A DNA stretch of 49,228 nucleotides, taken from NCBI GenBank assembly GCA_030699125.1, contig JAUYKM010000011.1:100937-150164 (forward strand). The letters are read 5' to 3'. A model generated the notes under the pieces. The model was not told the DNA's origin. It saw only the letters and a program-made list of their open reading frames with translations, and did no database searches. Position numbers and translations under genes: made by a program. Below, in pieces: positions 38,784 to 47,670 of this stretch. The DNA is from Candidatus Daviesbacteria bacterium. Lineage in GTDB: Bacteria; Patescibacteriota; Microgenomatia; Daviesbacterales; UBA10151. How positions within the stretch are numbered: the stretch's first letter is position 1; each line of letters begins with the position of its first letter.

Positions 38784-39932
38784 ATGGAAAGCATTCAAGA
38801 ACAAGTAAATACAGATGCTGATATTAAACAGGATTCTCCTCCTGTTAATCCAATTTCAAATCAAAAAGGAAATTTTCTACTTATAATCGGGCTGGTAGTA
38901 TTAGTGCTTGTAGTGGGTGCGGGTGGATATTTTCTTTATCAAAAACAGGTTAATAAACCAGTTACTACTCCACAGACATCTCAAGTTACACCCTCTCCGA
39001 TTCCTGACGAAACAGCCAATTGGAAAACATATTCTAATTCCTCTCTAGGTTTTTCTTTTTCGTATCCGATGATTCTTGACCATCTGTATGATCAGTTTGG
39101 GTTCAATCACCCGGATAACCCTGAAGGTAATCTATTGCTCCAGAACTTTGATGGATCAAAGCCAAGACAAGACCAACCAACAGATTTTCAAATGGTTGTA
39201 GAAGCATATAAGAATTCTGATCAAGTAACCTTAGATAAATACGTTAAAGATCCAAATAAAGTTTGGAATCAAAGTGGCGTCCAAATATTTGCTGATATAA
39301 CTTTAGGTAATGAACCAGCATTGAAAGGTCTAGCAATTCAGAAAAATGAAAAAGTTCCTACCATATGGGTATCTCATAAAGGGTATGTTCTTACTATTTA
39401 TCTTGAAACTCCAAAATCTACAAACGCATCTTTATTTGATCAAATCCTCTCCACATTTAAATTCTCAGATCAAAATCAAGCAAATGTCAATTCTTCGTGG
39501 GAAACATATAAAAATCCAAAATACGGTTTTGAATTGCAGCATCCTGTAAATAGCACTATTGAAACACGAACAAACGGCGGTGTTAATCCATACCAGTATA
39601 TTCGTATTCAAAACTATACTGACCAAGATGTAATGAAGAATAATGGAAAACTGGTAACAGGACAATACTATTTAGAAATATCTATCTATGACCATCAATT
39701 AGGACAAAAGACTGCTGAAACTTGCCCAGAAAGTTTAGCAAATCCTAAAAAAGTTGATTTAGGTGCGGGAGTAACAGCTTATCGAGGAAATGGATTAGGT
39801 GGTGGTGATTCTGCTCCCTATATTTATGCTATTTGTGCTACTAAGCCAAATGTGGATTACTACATTCAAGCAAGTGAGAACTTTGATACTGTTGCGAGTA
39901 AAATTATAGATTCCCTTAAATTCACAAATTAA
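38784..39932 (+). CDS. Membrane-anchored protein with two PsbP-like repeats
   Basis: TM LLIIGLVVLVLVVGAGGYFLY, then NWKTYSNSSLGFSFSYPM and SWETYKNPKYGFELQHPV repeats. Confidence 0.75.
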   Translation: MESIQEQVNTDADIKQDSPPVNPISNQKGNFLLIIGLVVLVLVVGAGGYFLYQKQVNKPVTTPQTSQVTPSPIPDETANWKTYSNSSLGFSFSYPMILDHLYDQFGFNHPDNPEGNLLLQNFDGSKPRQDQPTDFQMVVEAYKNSDQVTLDKYVKDPNKVWNQSGVQIFADITLGNEPALKGLAIQKNEKVPTIWVSHKGYVLTIYLETPKSTNASLFDQILSTFKFSDQNQANVNSSWETYKNPKYGFELQHPVNSTIETRTNGGVNPYQYIRIQNYTDQDVMKNNGKLVTGQYYLEISIYDHQLGQKTAETCPESLANPKKVDLGAGVTAYRGNGLGGGDSAPYIYAICATKPNVDYYIQASENFDTVASKIIDSLKFTN

Positions 39933-40924
39933 AAAGGTTTAGAAGAAATTTCTGCTAAAATAGTGGGAGTAAAAAAGTTTTCGCGCTGGGTGGGTTGGGG
40001 CAAGAAAACATTTGAGTTTCTTGTTTTACCTGTCCGCCATAGGCGGACTATAAATAAAAAAATCGCGCGCATTGCTTTTCTGTCTTAGCAAAAAATACAT
40101 AGAGCGAGGCCGAAGACTGCCGTCGACATAGCCTTTGGCGACGTACGACAAAAATGAATTGAAGCTTACTCGGGACTCAATTTGGACTCGTTTCCAACTG
40201 TCCGATTGCGCCATTAAAAAAGTAATCCGTTAAAATTGGATCCATTGATTCTTGTTACAAAATATGAGTAATTCAAATCACTAAATTTAAGAAATTTATA
40301 TTACTGAATATGAATAAATTTAAAGTTACACTTCGCATTAGTCAAAGTTGAGGCAGGTAGTTAACGAAAAGTTAAATATAGAGAAGTACATTAGGTCACA
40401 TATAAAAATATCTAACTCTTCTCTTCCTGCCCCAGCTTGGCAAAGAATATGAATACCATCCAGGTTATTTCAGAAGATTTAATTTTACCCAATAAGTTAG
40501 CCGTAGAATCACCCCTTCGGAGTAATTATCTGTGGAGAAATTTAATTATTGAAAAGCGTACTTCAATAAACTGGCTATCCAGATTATTAAAAGGTAGTCC
40601 TCTGCACGATTTTTGGTTACTTCTATCATCGCCAGTAAGCTGAAACATAAAGAAAGGGTGTAAGCGATAGACGTGGTTAAATACGAGTGATTGATTTTAA
40701 CCCCCCTCTCCATATATAATGCTCCTATAAAGTCTTCAAAAAAATGTCAATGAATACAGATAAGACAAAGGAATTTGAAAGTATTAAGAAATTAGAGCTT
40801 GAATTAGCCTCAAATCATAAAAAGTCGTAAGTAGGATCACAGAAAATTTGTTATCCCTATCACACATATATAACCAGGCACATTGCTGTGTATTTTCTTA
40901 AACTCCCATATACTTTCATTTACT

Positions 40925-41374
40925 ATGACAGAATTGGATACTACAACCGAAGAAGTAACAACAGTGGAAAAGGCATCCCCGGATCAGGTTGTCACAAAAA
41001 CAACCAGAGAAGTTGAACCCAAGGCAAAAGGGGAAGCTCCTCAAAAAGTCTATGAGCAAAAGAAAACAATTTTCAGGTTTAATCAAATTGTTTGGTATAT
41101 TTTAGGCTTGATTGAAGTATTGCTTGTATTCAGGATTGTTTTGAAAGCTGTAGGAGCCAATCCATCTTCTGGATTTACCAGTTTAATTTATGCCTTAACT
41201 GCACCCTTAGCAACTCCTTTTAATGGTATTTTAGGAGCATCTATAACCGGAAATTCTCTGATTGAATGGTCAACAGTGATTGCTGCCATCGTATATCTTT
41301 GTGTAGCCTGGGGATTTGTCTATCTTATGGATCTTATCTATCCAATTACACCAAGAGATGTGGAAATGCGGTAA
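40925..41374 (+). CDS. YggT-family membrane protein
   Basis: VWYILGLIEVLLVFRIVLKAVGANPSSGFTSLIYALTAPLATPFNGIL; start MTELDTTTEEV at 40925. Confidence 0.8.
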   Translation: MTELDTTTEEVTTVEKASPDQVVTKTTREVEPKAKGEAPQKVYEQKKTIFRFNQIVWYILGLIEVLLVFRIVLKAVGANPSSGFTSLIYALTAPLATPFNGILGASITGNSLIEWSTVIAAIVYLCVAWGFVYLMDLIYPITPRDVEMR

Positions 41375-41377
41375 GCC

Positions 41378-41686
41378 ATGTTAGCAGCAATCGTTATTAT
41401 TCTTGCCATCCTTTGGATTCTTGGATACGCTCCTTTATCGGGAATTTCTATCCCTAATATCATTCTTTTTACAATCAATAATCACCCGGTTACTTTATGG
41501 GAAATTCTTATAATGGCGGTTATCGTTTGGGCAATAGGCATTTTACCCGGTCCATTTCAAGCAATTGCAGGAATACTGCTTCTCTTGTGGATTTTGTCTG
41601 TGCTAGGCATTCTGGCTATTTCAGGCCTTTCAAATATTATCATTTTAGTAATTATCCTAGGACTTGTTATATCTATTTTTCTATGA
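41378..41686 (+). CDS. Small multi-pass membrane protein
   Basis: 102-aa hydrophobic ORF directly after the YggT-like gene. Confidence 0.6.
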   Translation: MLAAIVIILAILWILGYAPLSGISIPNIILFTINNHPVTLWEILIMAVIVWAIGILPGPFQAIAGILLLLWILSVLGILAISGLSNIIILVIILGLVISIFL

Positions 41687-41812
41687 CAACCGTTAAAATA
41701 TTTTATTCTAAAAAATGCTGGCAAATAATTTAACATGAATATACAGGACGAAAAACACAAGAAGCTTAGAAAATTCAAAATTAGGCTTAAAATTAAAGGA
41801 GGTGAATAAATA

Positions 41813-42067
41813 ATGGGTATTATACTTTGGATAATTTTTGGAGCAATTGCCGGATGGATCGCGTCGGTCATCATGAAGACCGATTCCAATCAAGGTACCA
41901 TGATGGATATATTTATGGGTGTGGTTGGAGCTGTGGTAGGCGGTTTCCTCATGGGCTTGGTTGGTCAATCAGGGATTACAGGATTTAACCTATACAGTCT
42001 TTTTGTTGCCGTAATTGGTGCAGTTGTTGTTATTTATTTTGGTCGCATGATCCGACAGAATAGATAA
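41813..42067 (+). CDS. GlsB/YeaQ/YmgE-family (transglycosylase-associated) membrane protein
   Basis: MGIILWIIFGAIAGWIASVIMKTDSNQGTMMDIFMGVVGAVVGGFLM; AGGAGGTGA upstream. Confidence 0.88.
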   Translation: MGIILWIIFGAIAGWIASVIMKTDSNQGTMMDIFMGVVGAVVGGFLMGLVGQSGITGFNLYSLFVAVIGAVVVIYFGRMIRQNR

Positions 42068-42127
42068 AAGGTTGACTATTATTATATTGACAAATAGGAT
42101 AACTTAGATTATCTTTAGTTCCTATCC

Positions 42128-42787
42128 ATGTCAAGCTTACAGAAAAAATTAATATTTTTAGCCCTTTTTTCCTTTCTTAGCTTTGCTGCCTTGCAGATTC
42201 CCTTTAATAAACTGGCCGGTTCAAATGTTTCTTTTACCCTTTTTGACTTTTTTGCCCCCATCACCGGAGCCTTTTTAGGACCGGTGTTTGGGATAATTTC
42301 TGTTTTTTCGGTACTTTTGGCCAATAACCTTATTAATAATGTCCCCTGGACAACCGGAACAATAATCAGGCTCTTTCCCACTCTTTTTGCTGTTTACTAT
42401 TTTGCTGTTATTTCTAAAAAGGGAAGTGGCAGATGGATTTTAGGGGTGCCTGTTTTAGCTATAATAGCATTTTTGGCCCACCCCAACGGAGGGCAAGTCT
42501 CATATTACACTCTATTTTGGATTATTCCTTTAATTGCCTATAAATTTAGGTCTAATTTGTATATGCGGAGCCTGGGAGCCACATTTACAGCCCATGCTGT
42601 GGGTGGAGCTACCTGGATCTGGGCCTTTAACCTGCCTGCCTCTGTCTGGAACTCCCTAATTCCGGTGGTGATCTCTGAAAGATTACTGTTTGCGACAGGA
42701 ATTACTGCCTCTTTTATCTTAACTAAAAAGGCTTTAACATATCTTGCCCACAGGCGTATTCTTCCAGAGATCCCACTAAAAATCTAA
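42128..42787 (+). CDS. Multi-pass membrane protein, possibly ECF-transporter S-component-like
   Basis: LFDFFAPITGAFLGPVFGIISVFSVLLANNLIN and several TM segments. Confidence 0.55.
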   Translation: MSSLQKKLIFLALFSFLSFAALQIPFNKLAGSNVSFTLFDFFAPITGAFLGPVFGIISVFSVLLANNLINNVPWTTGTIIRLFPTLFAVYYFAVISKKGSGRWILGVPVLAIIAFLAHPNGGQVSYYTLFWIIPLIAYKFRSNLYMRSLGATFTAHAVGGATWIWAFNLPASVWNSLIPVVISERLLFATGITASFILTKKALTYLAHRRILPEIPLKI

Positions 42788-42800
42788 CCACTATTTTTAA

Positions 42801-43061
42801 TTATCTGTCTTCTCGTGGACGGGCAATGTTAACAACAATCTTGCGACCTTCAACATCTGTTCCGTTTAAGTTAGATACAGCTGCATTAGCTTCTTCCTCT
42901 GTAGACATTTCTACAAAACCAAAGCCTCTTGACCTGCCTGTATCACGGTCTTTAACCACTTGTGCTGAGACAACAGTACCTGCCTGCGAAAAAAGCTGAG
43001 CAAGTCCTGCGTCATCAATAGCCCAAGGCAAAGAGCCTACGAACAATTTTCTATTATTCAA
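42801..43061 (-). CDS. RRM-domain RNA-binding protein (probable TTG start)
   Basis: KLFVGSLPW (RNP2), RSRGFGFVEM (RNP1); the GTG at 43070 in the ORF track lies inside the Shine-Dalgarno GGAGGTGA. Confidence 0.92.
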   Translation of the reverse strand: MNNRKLFVGSLPWAIDDAGLAQLFSQAGTVVSAQVVKDRDTGRSRGFGFVEMSTEEEANAAVSNLNGTDVEGRKIVVNIARPREDR

Positions 43062-43062
43062 A

Positions 43063-43100
43063 AAAATCACCTCCTTTTTTCATTATTTCGAGGTGATTTT
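43063..43100 (-). promoter_or_regulatory. 5'UTR hairpin sequestering the RRM gene Shine-Dalgarno
   Basis: AAAATCACCTC (43063-43073) and GAGGTGATTTT (43090-43100), perfect 11-bp inverted repeat. Confidence 0.8.
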
Positions 43101-43179
43101 AAATTAAAAAACTTATACTCAACACTCTATTTAATAGTATTACATATCTGTCAATAGAATGCAAGTTTGTTCCGCTAAT

Positions 43180-43209
43180 CGCGAAGTTTTCGCGAAATCT
43201 ATCGCGAAA
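43180..43209. repeat. CGCGAAA iteron array at the 3' end of fic
   Basis: Units start at 43180, 43191, 43203. Confidence 0.85.
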
Positions 43210-44257
43210 GGACATAATAAGTACCCGGACCACTACCCTGCAGTTTAATTAATTTATTTTGAATTAACCTTTTAAGTTTTAACTGGGCAGCCCTTTTAGT
43301 AAATTTTAAAATATCAGCTACATCATCCGAGGTAATCCTGCCTGTAGTTGTTAAAAAATCCATAATTTGAATCTCATCTTTATCAAGAAAAATCTGTTCT
43401 GATTTTTTGCTGACTTGCCCGTAGCCGATAGACTGGATCTTTTCTAATACCTTCCGTGCCTCAACTAAAAAGCCGGTAGTGAAATACTCCAGCCAAACTG
43501 TTGACTGCCTGCCTTGTTTATATTCTTTTTCTTCATCAGAATGCAGAGCGTTATAATAAGCCAGTCTATTTTGATTATAGTAATCTTCTAAAACTAAAAT
43601 TTTCCTGAAATCCCAATTTAATCTATAGAGCAGCAGTTGAGTTAAAAGCCTGGTGACTCTGCCGTTTCCATCTGTAAAAGGATGGATAGAGACAAATTCT
43701 AAATGGAAAATACCGGCAATAATAATAGGGTGAATACCCTCTGCTTTAGCTTTTTTTAACCACTCTAAAAGATCACCCAAAAGCTTGGTAACTTTGGGTG
43801 CAGGGGGACCTTTAAACCGGAGCATCTCTTTGCCTCCCCCTAAATCATCTAAAATATAAATATCGCTTGGCCTGATTTTTCCCACCTTTTCCTTGTCAAC
43901 CAATCCATCTATGATGGTCTGGTGCAGCTTCAAAATTTCTTCCATAGTCAAATCTTTTTTTGTTTTGGAGAGCTCATCTAAAAGTTTTAACCCGTTTAAG
44001 TAATTTTCTACCTCCAGGATATCTTTGGGGGGAGCACTGACTCTCTTACCTTCAAATACTTTTCCTACCTCAAATTGGGCTAATCTGTTACCTTCGATAG
44101 AAGTTGAGGTGTGGGCCATTCTAAGGATTGCCTGACGCCGAAGCTGAGCCTCATTCAGCGGTAAAACACGCGAGCGTTCAACAGTGGCCTTAATTTCTGC
44201 AATCTCTGCAATGTGGGAAAGGATGATAGGAGTAATGACGTATTCAGGTTCAAACAT
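43199..44257 (-). CDS. Fic-family protein with C-terminal winged-helix-like domain
   Basis: HPFTDGNGRVTR catalytic motif; inhibitory motif STSIEGN; C-terminal ILKFTKRAAQLKLKRLIQNKLIKLQGSGPGTYYVL. Confidence 0.92.
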   Translation of the reverse strand: MFEPEYVITPIILSHIAEIAEIKATVERSRVLPLNEAQLRRQAILRMAHTSTSIEGNRLAQFEVGKVFEGKRVSAPPKDILEVENYLNGLKLLDELSKTKKDLTMEEILKLHQTIIDGLVDKEKVGKIRPSDIYILDDLGGGKEMLRFKGPPAPKVTKLLGDLLEWLKKAKAEGIHPIIIAGIFHLEFVSIHPFTDGNGRVTRLLTQLLLYRLNWDFRKILVLEDYYNQNRLAYYNALHSDEEKEYKQGRQSTVWLEYFTTGFLVEARKVLEKIQSIGYGQVSKKSEQIFLDKDEIQIMDFLTTTGRITSDDVADILKFTKRAAQLKLKRLIQNKLIKLQGSGPGTYYVLSR

Positions 44258-44270
44258 ATATATATTATAT

Positions 44271-44300
44271 CACGAAATTATCGCGAAATATACCGCGAAA
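44271..44300. promoter_or_regulatory. C(A/G)CGAAA iteron array at the fic promoter
   Basis: Units start at 44271, 44282, 44294; adjacent to TATAAT immediately before the fic ATG. Confidence 0.85.
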
Positions 44301-44329
44301 TGATTTAAACATGTTAGAATCATCATATC

Positions 44330-44998
44330 ATGTTAGGAAAGATTATAGAGAGAAGAGAGATAACCCATGGCACGCTTCAGGTAGTTTTTAAACTTTCTCA
44401 GCCTGTGAATTTCAAGCCAGGCCAGTACTTTTTTGTTAATCTGCCTATGGGCAGAAAACAATTTTCCATTAATAACTCCCCAAATCAAAGTAATATCTTA
44501 ACTTTAACTACCAGATTAACAGGCAGTGATTTTAAAAATGCTTTAAATGAACTGCCAATTGGTGCCGAGGTGGAACTGGGCCCCATTGCCGGTATCTTCA
44601 CTCTGCCGGAGGATCAGACAAAACCCCTGGTTTTCATTGCCGGAGGCATTGGCATTACCCCTTTTATGAGCATGCTTCGTTACCTTAGAGAAACTGAAAA
44701 TCCATACAAAATAACTCTCGTTTATTCAAACAGGAATCAGGCTTCAACAGCCTTTTTAAACGAGGTTTCGGACTTCAAATTCATTAAATTAATATTAACT
44801 ATGACAGATGATCCAAACTGGATAGGGGAGAAAAGAAGAATAGATGCAGGATTTATAAAAGAATATTTCCCCAATATTAATGAGAATTTATATATGGTAG
44901 TAGGCCCTCCAGCTATGGTGGAGGCTGTTAGGAAGGCTCTGGAAGAAGCAGGAGTTAGTAAAGAGAACATCAAGTTTGAGAATTTTACCGGCTACTGA
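44330..44998 (+). CDS. FAD/NAD(P)-dependent oxidoreductase (ferredoxin reductase-like)
   Basis: FKPGQYFFVNLP, FVFIAGGIGITPFMSMLRYL, YSNRNQASTAFLNE, VVGPPAMVEAVRKALEEAGV. Confidence 0.9.
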   Translation: MLGKIIERREITHGTLQVVFKLSQPVNFKPGQYFFVNLPMGRKQFSINNSPNQSNILTLTTRLTGSDFKNALNELPIGAEVELGPIAGIFTLPEDQTKPLVFIAGGIGITPFMSMLRYLRETENPYKITLVYSNRNQASTAFLNEVSDFKFIKLILTMTDDPNWIGEKRRIDAGFIKEYFPNINENLYMVVGPPAMVEAVRKALEEAGVSKENIKFENFTGY

Positions 44999-45020
44999 CA
45001 ATTCTGTTAAAATAACTTCC

Positions 45021-45332
45021 ATGGTTGAAGAAAAATTGTGTCCTGATACTTTCGGAGAATATCTGGCTGGCTTGGTGGAACAAAAAAGAAGGGACCCGTT
45101 AGCGCCACTTGATATTCCTGTCTTTGATAGCGCTACCAATCAAGAACTATATGCAGATAGCCCCTTTGCGGATCTAGAACGGGCCTTTGGGGTAAATCGG
45201 AACCATCCAACTACGAGAGTTGATATAGGAGAACTTTTGATTAAAGTTTATCCAACCCGATTTAAGGGCGTAGCTTTTGTAGAAAGAGTTGTTCGCGAAA
45301 GGATAGATCAAACCTGTCTGGAGATATTGTAG
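45021..45332 (+). CDS. Hypothetical protein
   Basis: ORF with internal start MVEEKLCPDTFGEYLAG. Confidence 0.55.
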   Translation: MVEEKLCPDTFGEYLAGLVEQKRRDPLAPLDIPVFDSATNQELYADSPFADLERAFGVNRNHPTTRVDIGELLIKVYPTRFKGVAFVERVVRERIDQTCLEIL

Positions 45333-45366
45333 ATTCTTAACCATACTAAAATGTTAAAATCTAGCT

Positions 45367-46740
45367 ATGCGGGTTAAAATACTACTACTTTTTTTTGTTT
45401 TTTCATTTTTTTTTAAAACAGACACGGCCTTTGACCAGGATTTGGGAAGACATATCAAGCTGGGGGAGATAATTGTCCAAACCGGACAAATTCCTAAAAC
45501 TAATTTATTTTCCTATACTAACCCTGATTTCCCTTTTATTAATACTCACTGGCTCTTTGGAGTAATAGCATATGGATTTAGTAAAACTATTGGATTGCAA
45601 GCCTTTCTGGTTTTAAAAATTATCATTATCTTGCTTTCACTCTGGCTAATTTTAAAAATTGTCCCTCCACAAAATTATGTTCTGCTTCTACCAATTGGCT
45701 TTATATTCTTACATGTTTTAAGGGAAAGGACAGCACTGAGGCCGGAAATATTCAGCTTTCTATTTACAGCTCTGACATTCTATATTCTGGAAAAGAGAAA
45801 AACAAAGCTATTTTTTCTTTTGCCCATCATACAACTGATTTGGATTAATACCCATATTTATTTTTTTGTGGGACTGATGCTTCAAACCATTTTTTTAGTT
45901 GTTAAAAGACAAAAGTTACCGGCAATAATCCTGGGGTTTTCATTAGTTTTATCTTTAATAAATCCTAACGGGATCAGCGGACTTCTGTACCCCTTAAATG
46001 TAACCAAAAATTATGGCTATACAATTGTGGAAAATCAGACCCTTTTCTTTCTAGAAAATATTAATTTTCAAGATCCTAATTTTATTTTTGTTAAAATCTC
46101 AGCAGTAATAGTAGGAATCTCTCTGTTTATTTCTTTTATCAGGAAACAATTTGTCATAAAAAATATTCTTCTGGCATCAGCCGGAGTGGGGTTGGCGCTA
46201 ATGCATGTCAGAAGCTTTCCATATCTGGTTTTTCTCTCCTTACCTGCAGTTCTGCAAAATATTGGTCCAATTAGAAAATCAATTTTAACAACTATGATAG
46301 CTACGGTTTTTACCATACTGGCCTTGTATGAATCCTTTAGCTATTTAAAAGAGTCTCCGGGATTAAAGATGGCTGAAAATGGTAAAAATGCCCTGGATTT
46401 TGTGATAAATAATAATTTGCCTAACCCTATTTTTAATAACTTTGATATTGGCAGCTATATTATTTACAGAGGCTACCCTAAATACCGGGTGTTTGTAGAT
46501 GGCAGACCGGAAGCTTACCCGGCAGATTTTTTTACAAATACTTATATCCCCATGCAGTCTGATTACGCTAGATTTAAAAAGGAGGAGCAAAAATGGGGCT
46601 TTAAAACTATTGTTTTCTCCCATACAGACCAGACCCCCTGGGGCAGAAATTTTTTACAAAATGTAGTTAAAGACCCCTCCTGGGAGACAGCTTATATTGA
46701 TAATTTCATGGTGGTTTTAGTAAAGAAGGGAGTTAATTAA
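45367..46740 (+). CDS. Multi-pass membrane protein, possibly GT-C-type glycosyltransferase-like
   Basis: 457 aa; FDQDLGRHIKLGEIIVQTGQIPKTNLFSYTNPDFPFINTHWLFGVI then many TM segments. Confidence 0.7.
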   Translation: MRVKILLLFFVFSFFFKTDTAFDQDLGRHIKLGEIIVQTGQIPKTNLFSYTNPDFPFINTHWLFGVIAYGFSKTIGLQAFLVLKIIIILLSLWLILKIVPPQNYVLLLPIGFIFLHVLRERTALRPEIFSFLFTALTFYILEKRKTKLFFLLPIIQLIWINTHIYFFVGLMLQTIFLVVKRQKLPAIILGFSLVLSLINPNGISGLLYPLNVTKNYGYTIVENQTLFFLENINFQDPNFIFVKISAVIVGISLFISFIRKQFVIKNILLASAGVGLALMHVRSFPYLVFLSLPAVLQNIGPIRKSILTTMIATVFTILALYESFSYLKESPGLKMAENGKNALDFVINNNLPNPIFNNFDIGSYIIYRGYPKYRVFVDGRPEAYPADFFTNTYIPMQSDYARFKKEEQKWGFKTIVFSHTDQTPWGRNFLQNVVKDPSWETAYIDNFMVVLVKKGVN

Positions 46741-47647
46741 GTGCTTTTCTGGATTTAAGGAAGAAGTAGGCTACAATAATGGCTGTAGCAACAGGTGAAA
46801 GCCACTGGGGAATATGAAAACCAAAGCTTTCTAAAATCATTATTACTCCCAAGACAAAAATAGAATACATCGCCCCGTTTTTTAGAAAAATATATTTTTT
46901 AATTCTTTCTATATTGGAAACAGTAAATTGGCGAACAACTATAGCTCCTATGCCATTACCCAATAAAATTAAAGGGACTGACAGCGTAAAAGCAAAAGCT
47001 CCCAGGACCCCATCCAAAGAGAATGTAGCATCAAGTACCATTAGGTAAAGTACTTTGCTGGTATCTGTAATGGTTCCGGTTTTACTTTCAATTTGCTTTT
47101 CCATTTTTTCGGCATTCTCCTTAAACCCGTGGGTTAGAAAAAAGGCAGTTGAACCCAAAACCGCCCCAAATGCCATCAAAGGATCTTTATTCAGGGCAAA
47201 CCAGACAATCAGGGAAAGAAGTATTGAGACTATGGCATAAAACCACACCCCCTGGGAATGGAAAAATCTCTCACCCCGGATTCCATAGTACTTTGGTTCT
47301 AAAAAAAGCCAATAAAAGAATAGGAAAATCATAAAAGTACCCCCGGCAATCAACAGCATGGGGGCAGAAGATTCAATGGCCTCTGTTACCTCTGCGTCTC
47401 CGCTAAAAGTGGCAGTTAAAGAGCCGATTGGGCCCAGTGAGGGAGAAACAGCCCAGACAATCATCCAGGGTAAAAGGCCCCTAACCACAAATACAGCCAC
47501 TAAAAGGCCCCATGTTAAAAACCACCTCCTGGCCTTCTCTCCCATGGTAGAAAGAACCTGGGCATTAATAATGGCATTATCAACTGAGGAAACAGTTTCA
47601 AAAAGAACCAGTCCTGCCACCACTAAAATGATTGATAAAAAATCCAT
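46733..47647 (-). CDS. DUF475/TerC-like integral membrane protein
   Basis: LFETVSSVDNAIINAQVL, VLDATFSLDGVLGAFAFT. Confidence 0.85.
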   Translation of the reverse strand: MDFLSIILVVAGLVLFETVSSVDNAIINAQVLSTMGEKARRWFLTWGLLVAVFVVRGLLPWMIVWAVSPSLGPIGSLTATFSGDAEVTEAIESSAPMLLIAGGTFMIFLFFYWLFLEPKYYGIRGERFFHSQGVWFYAIVSILLSLIVWFALNKDPLMAFGAVLGSTAFFLTHGFKENAEKMEKQIESKTGTITDTSKVLYLMVLDATFSLDGVLGAFAFTLSVPLILLGNGIGAIVVRQFTVSNIERIKKYIFLKNGAMYSIFVLGVIMILESFGFHIPQWLSPVATAIIVAYFFLKSRKALN

Positions 47648-47670
47648 GTTTTGTATTATACTAGAGCATA

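Noticed and set aside
40437-40643. 68-aa ORF in the intergenic region
   Set aside because: No conserved features or clear ribosome-binding site; not supported as coding.
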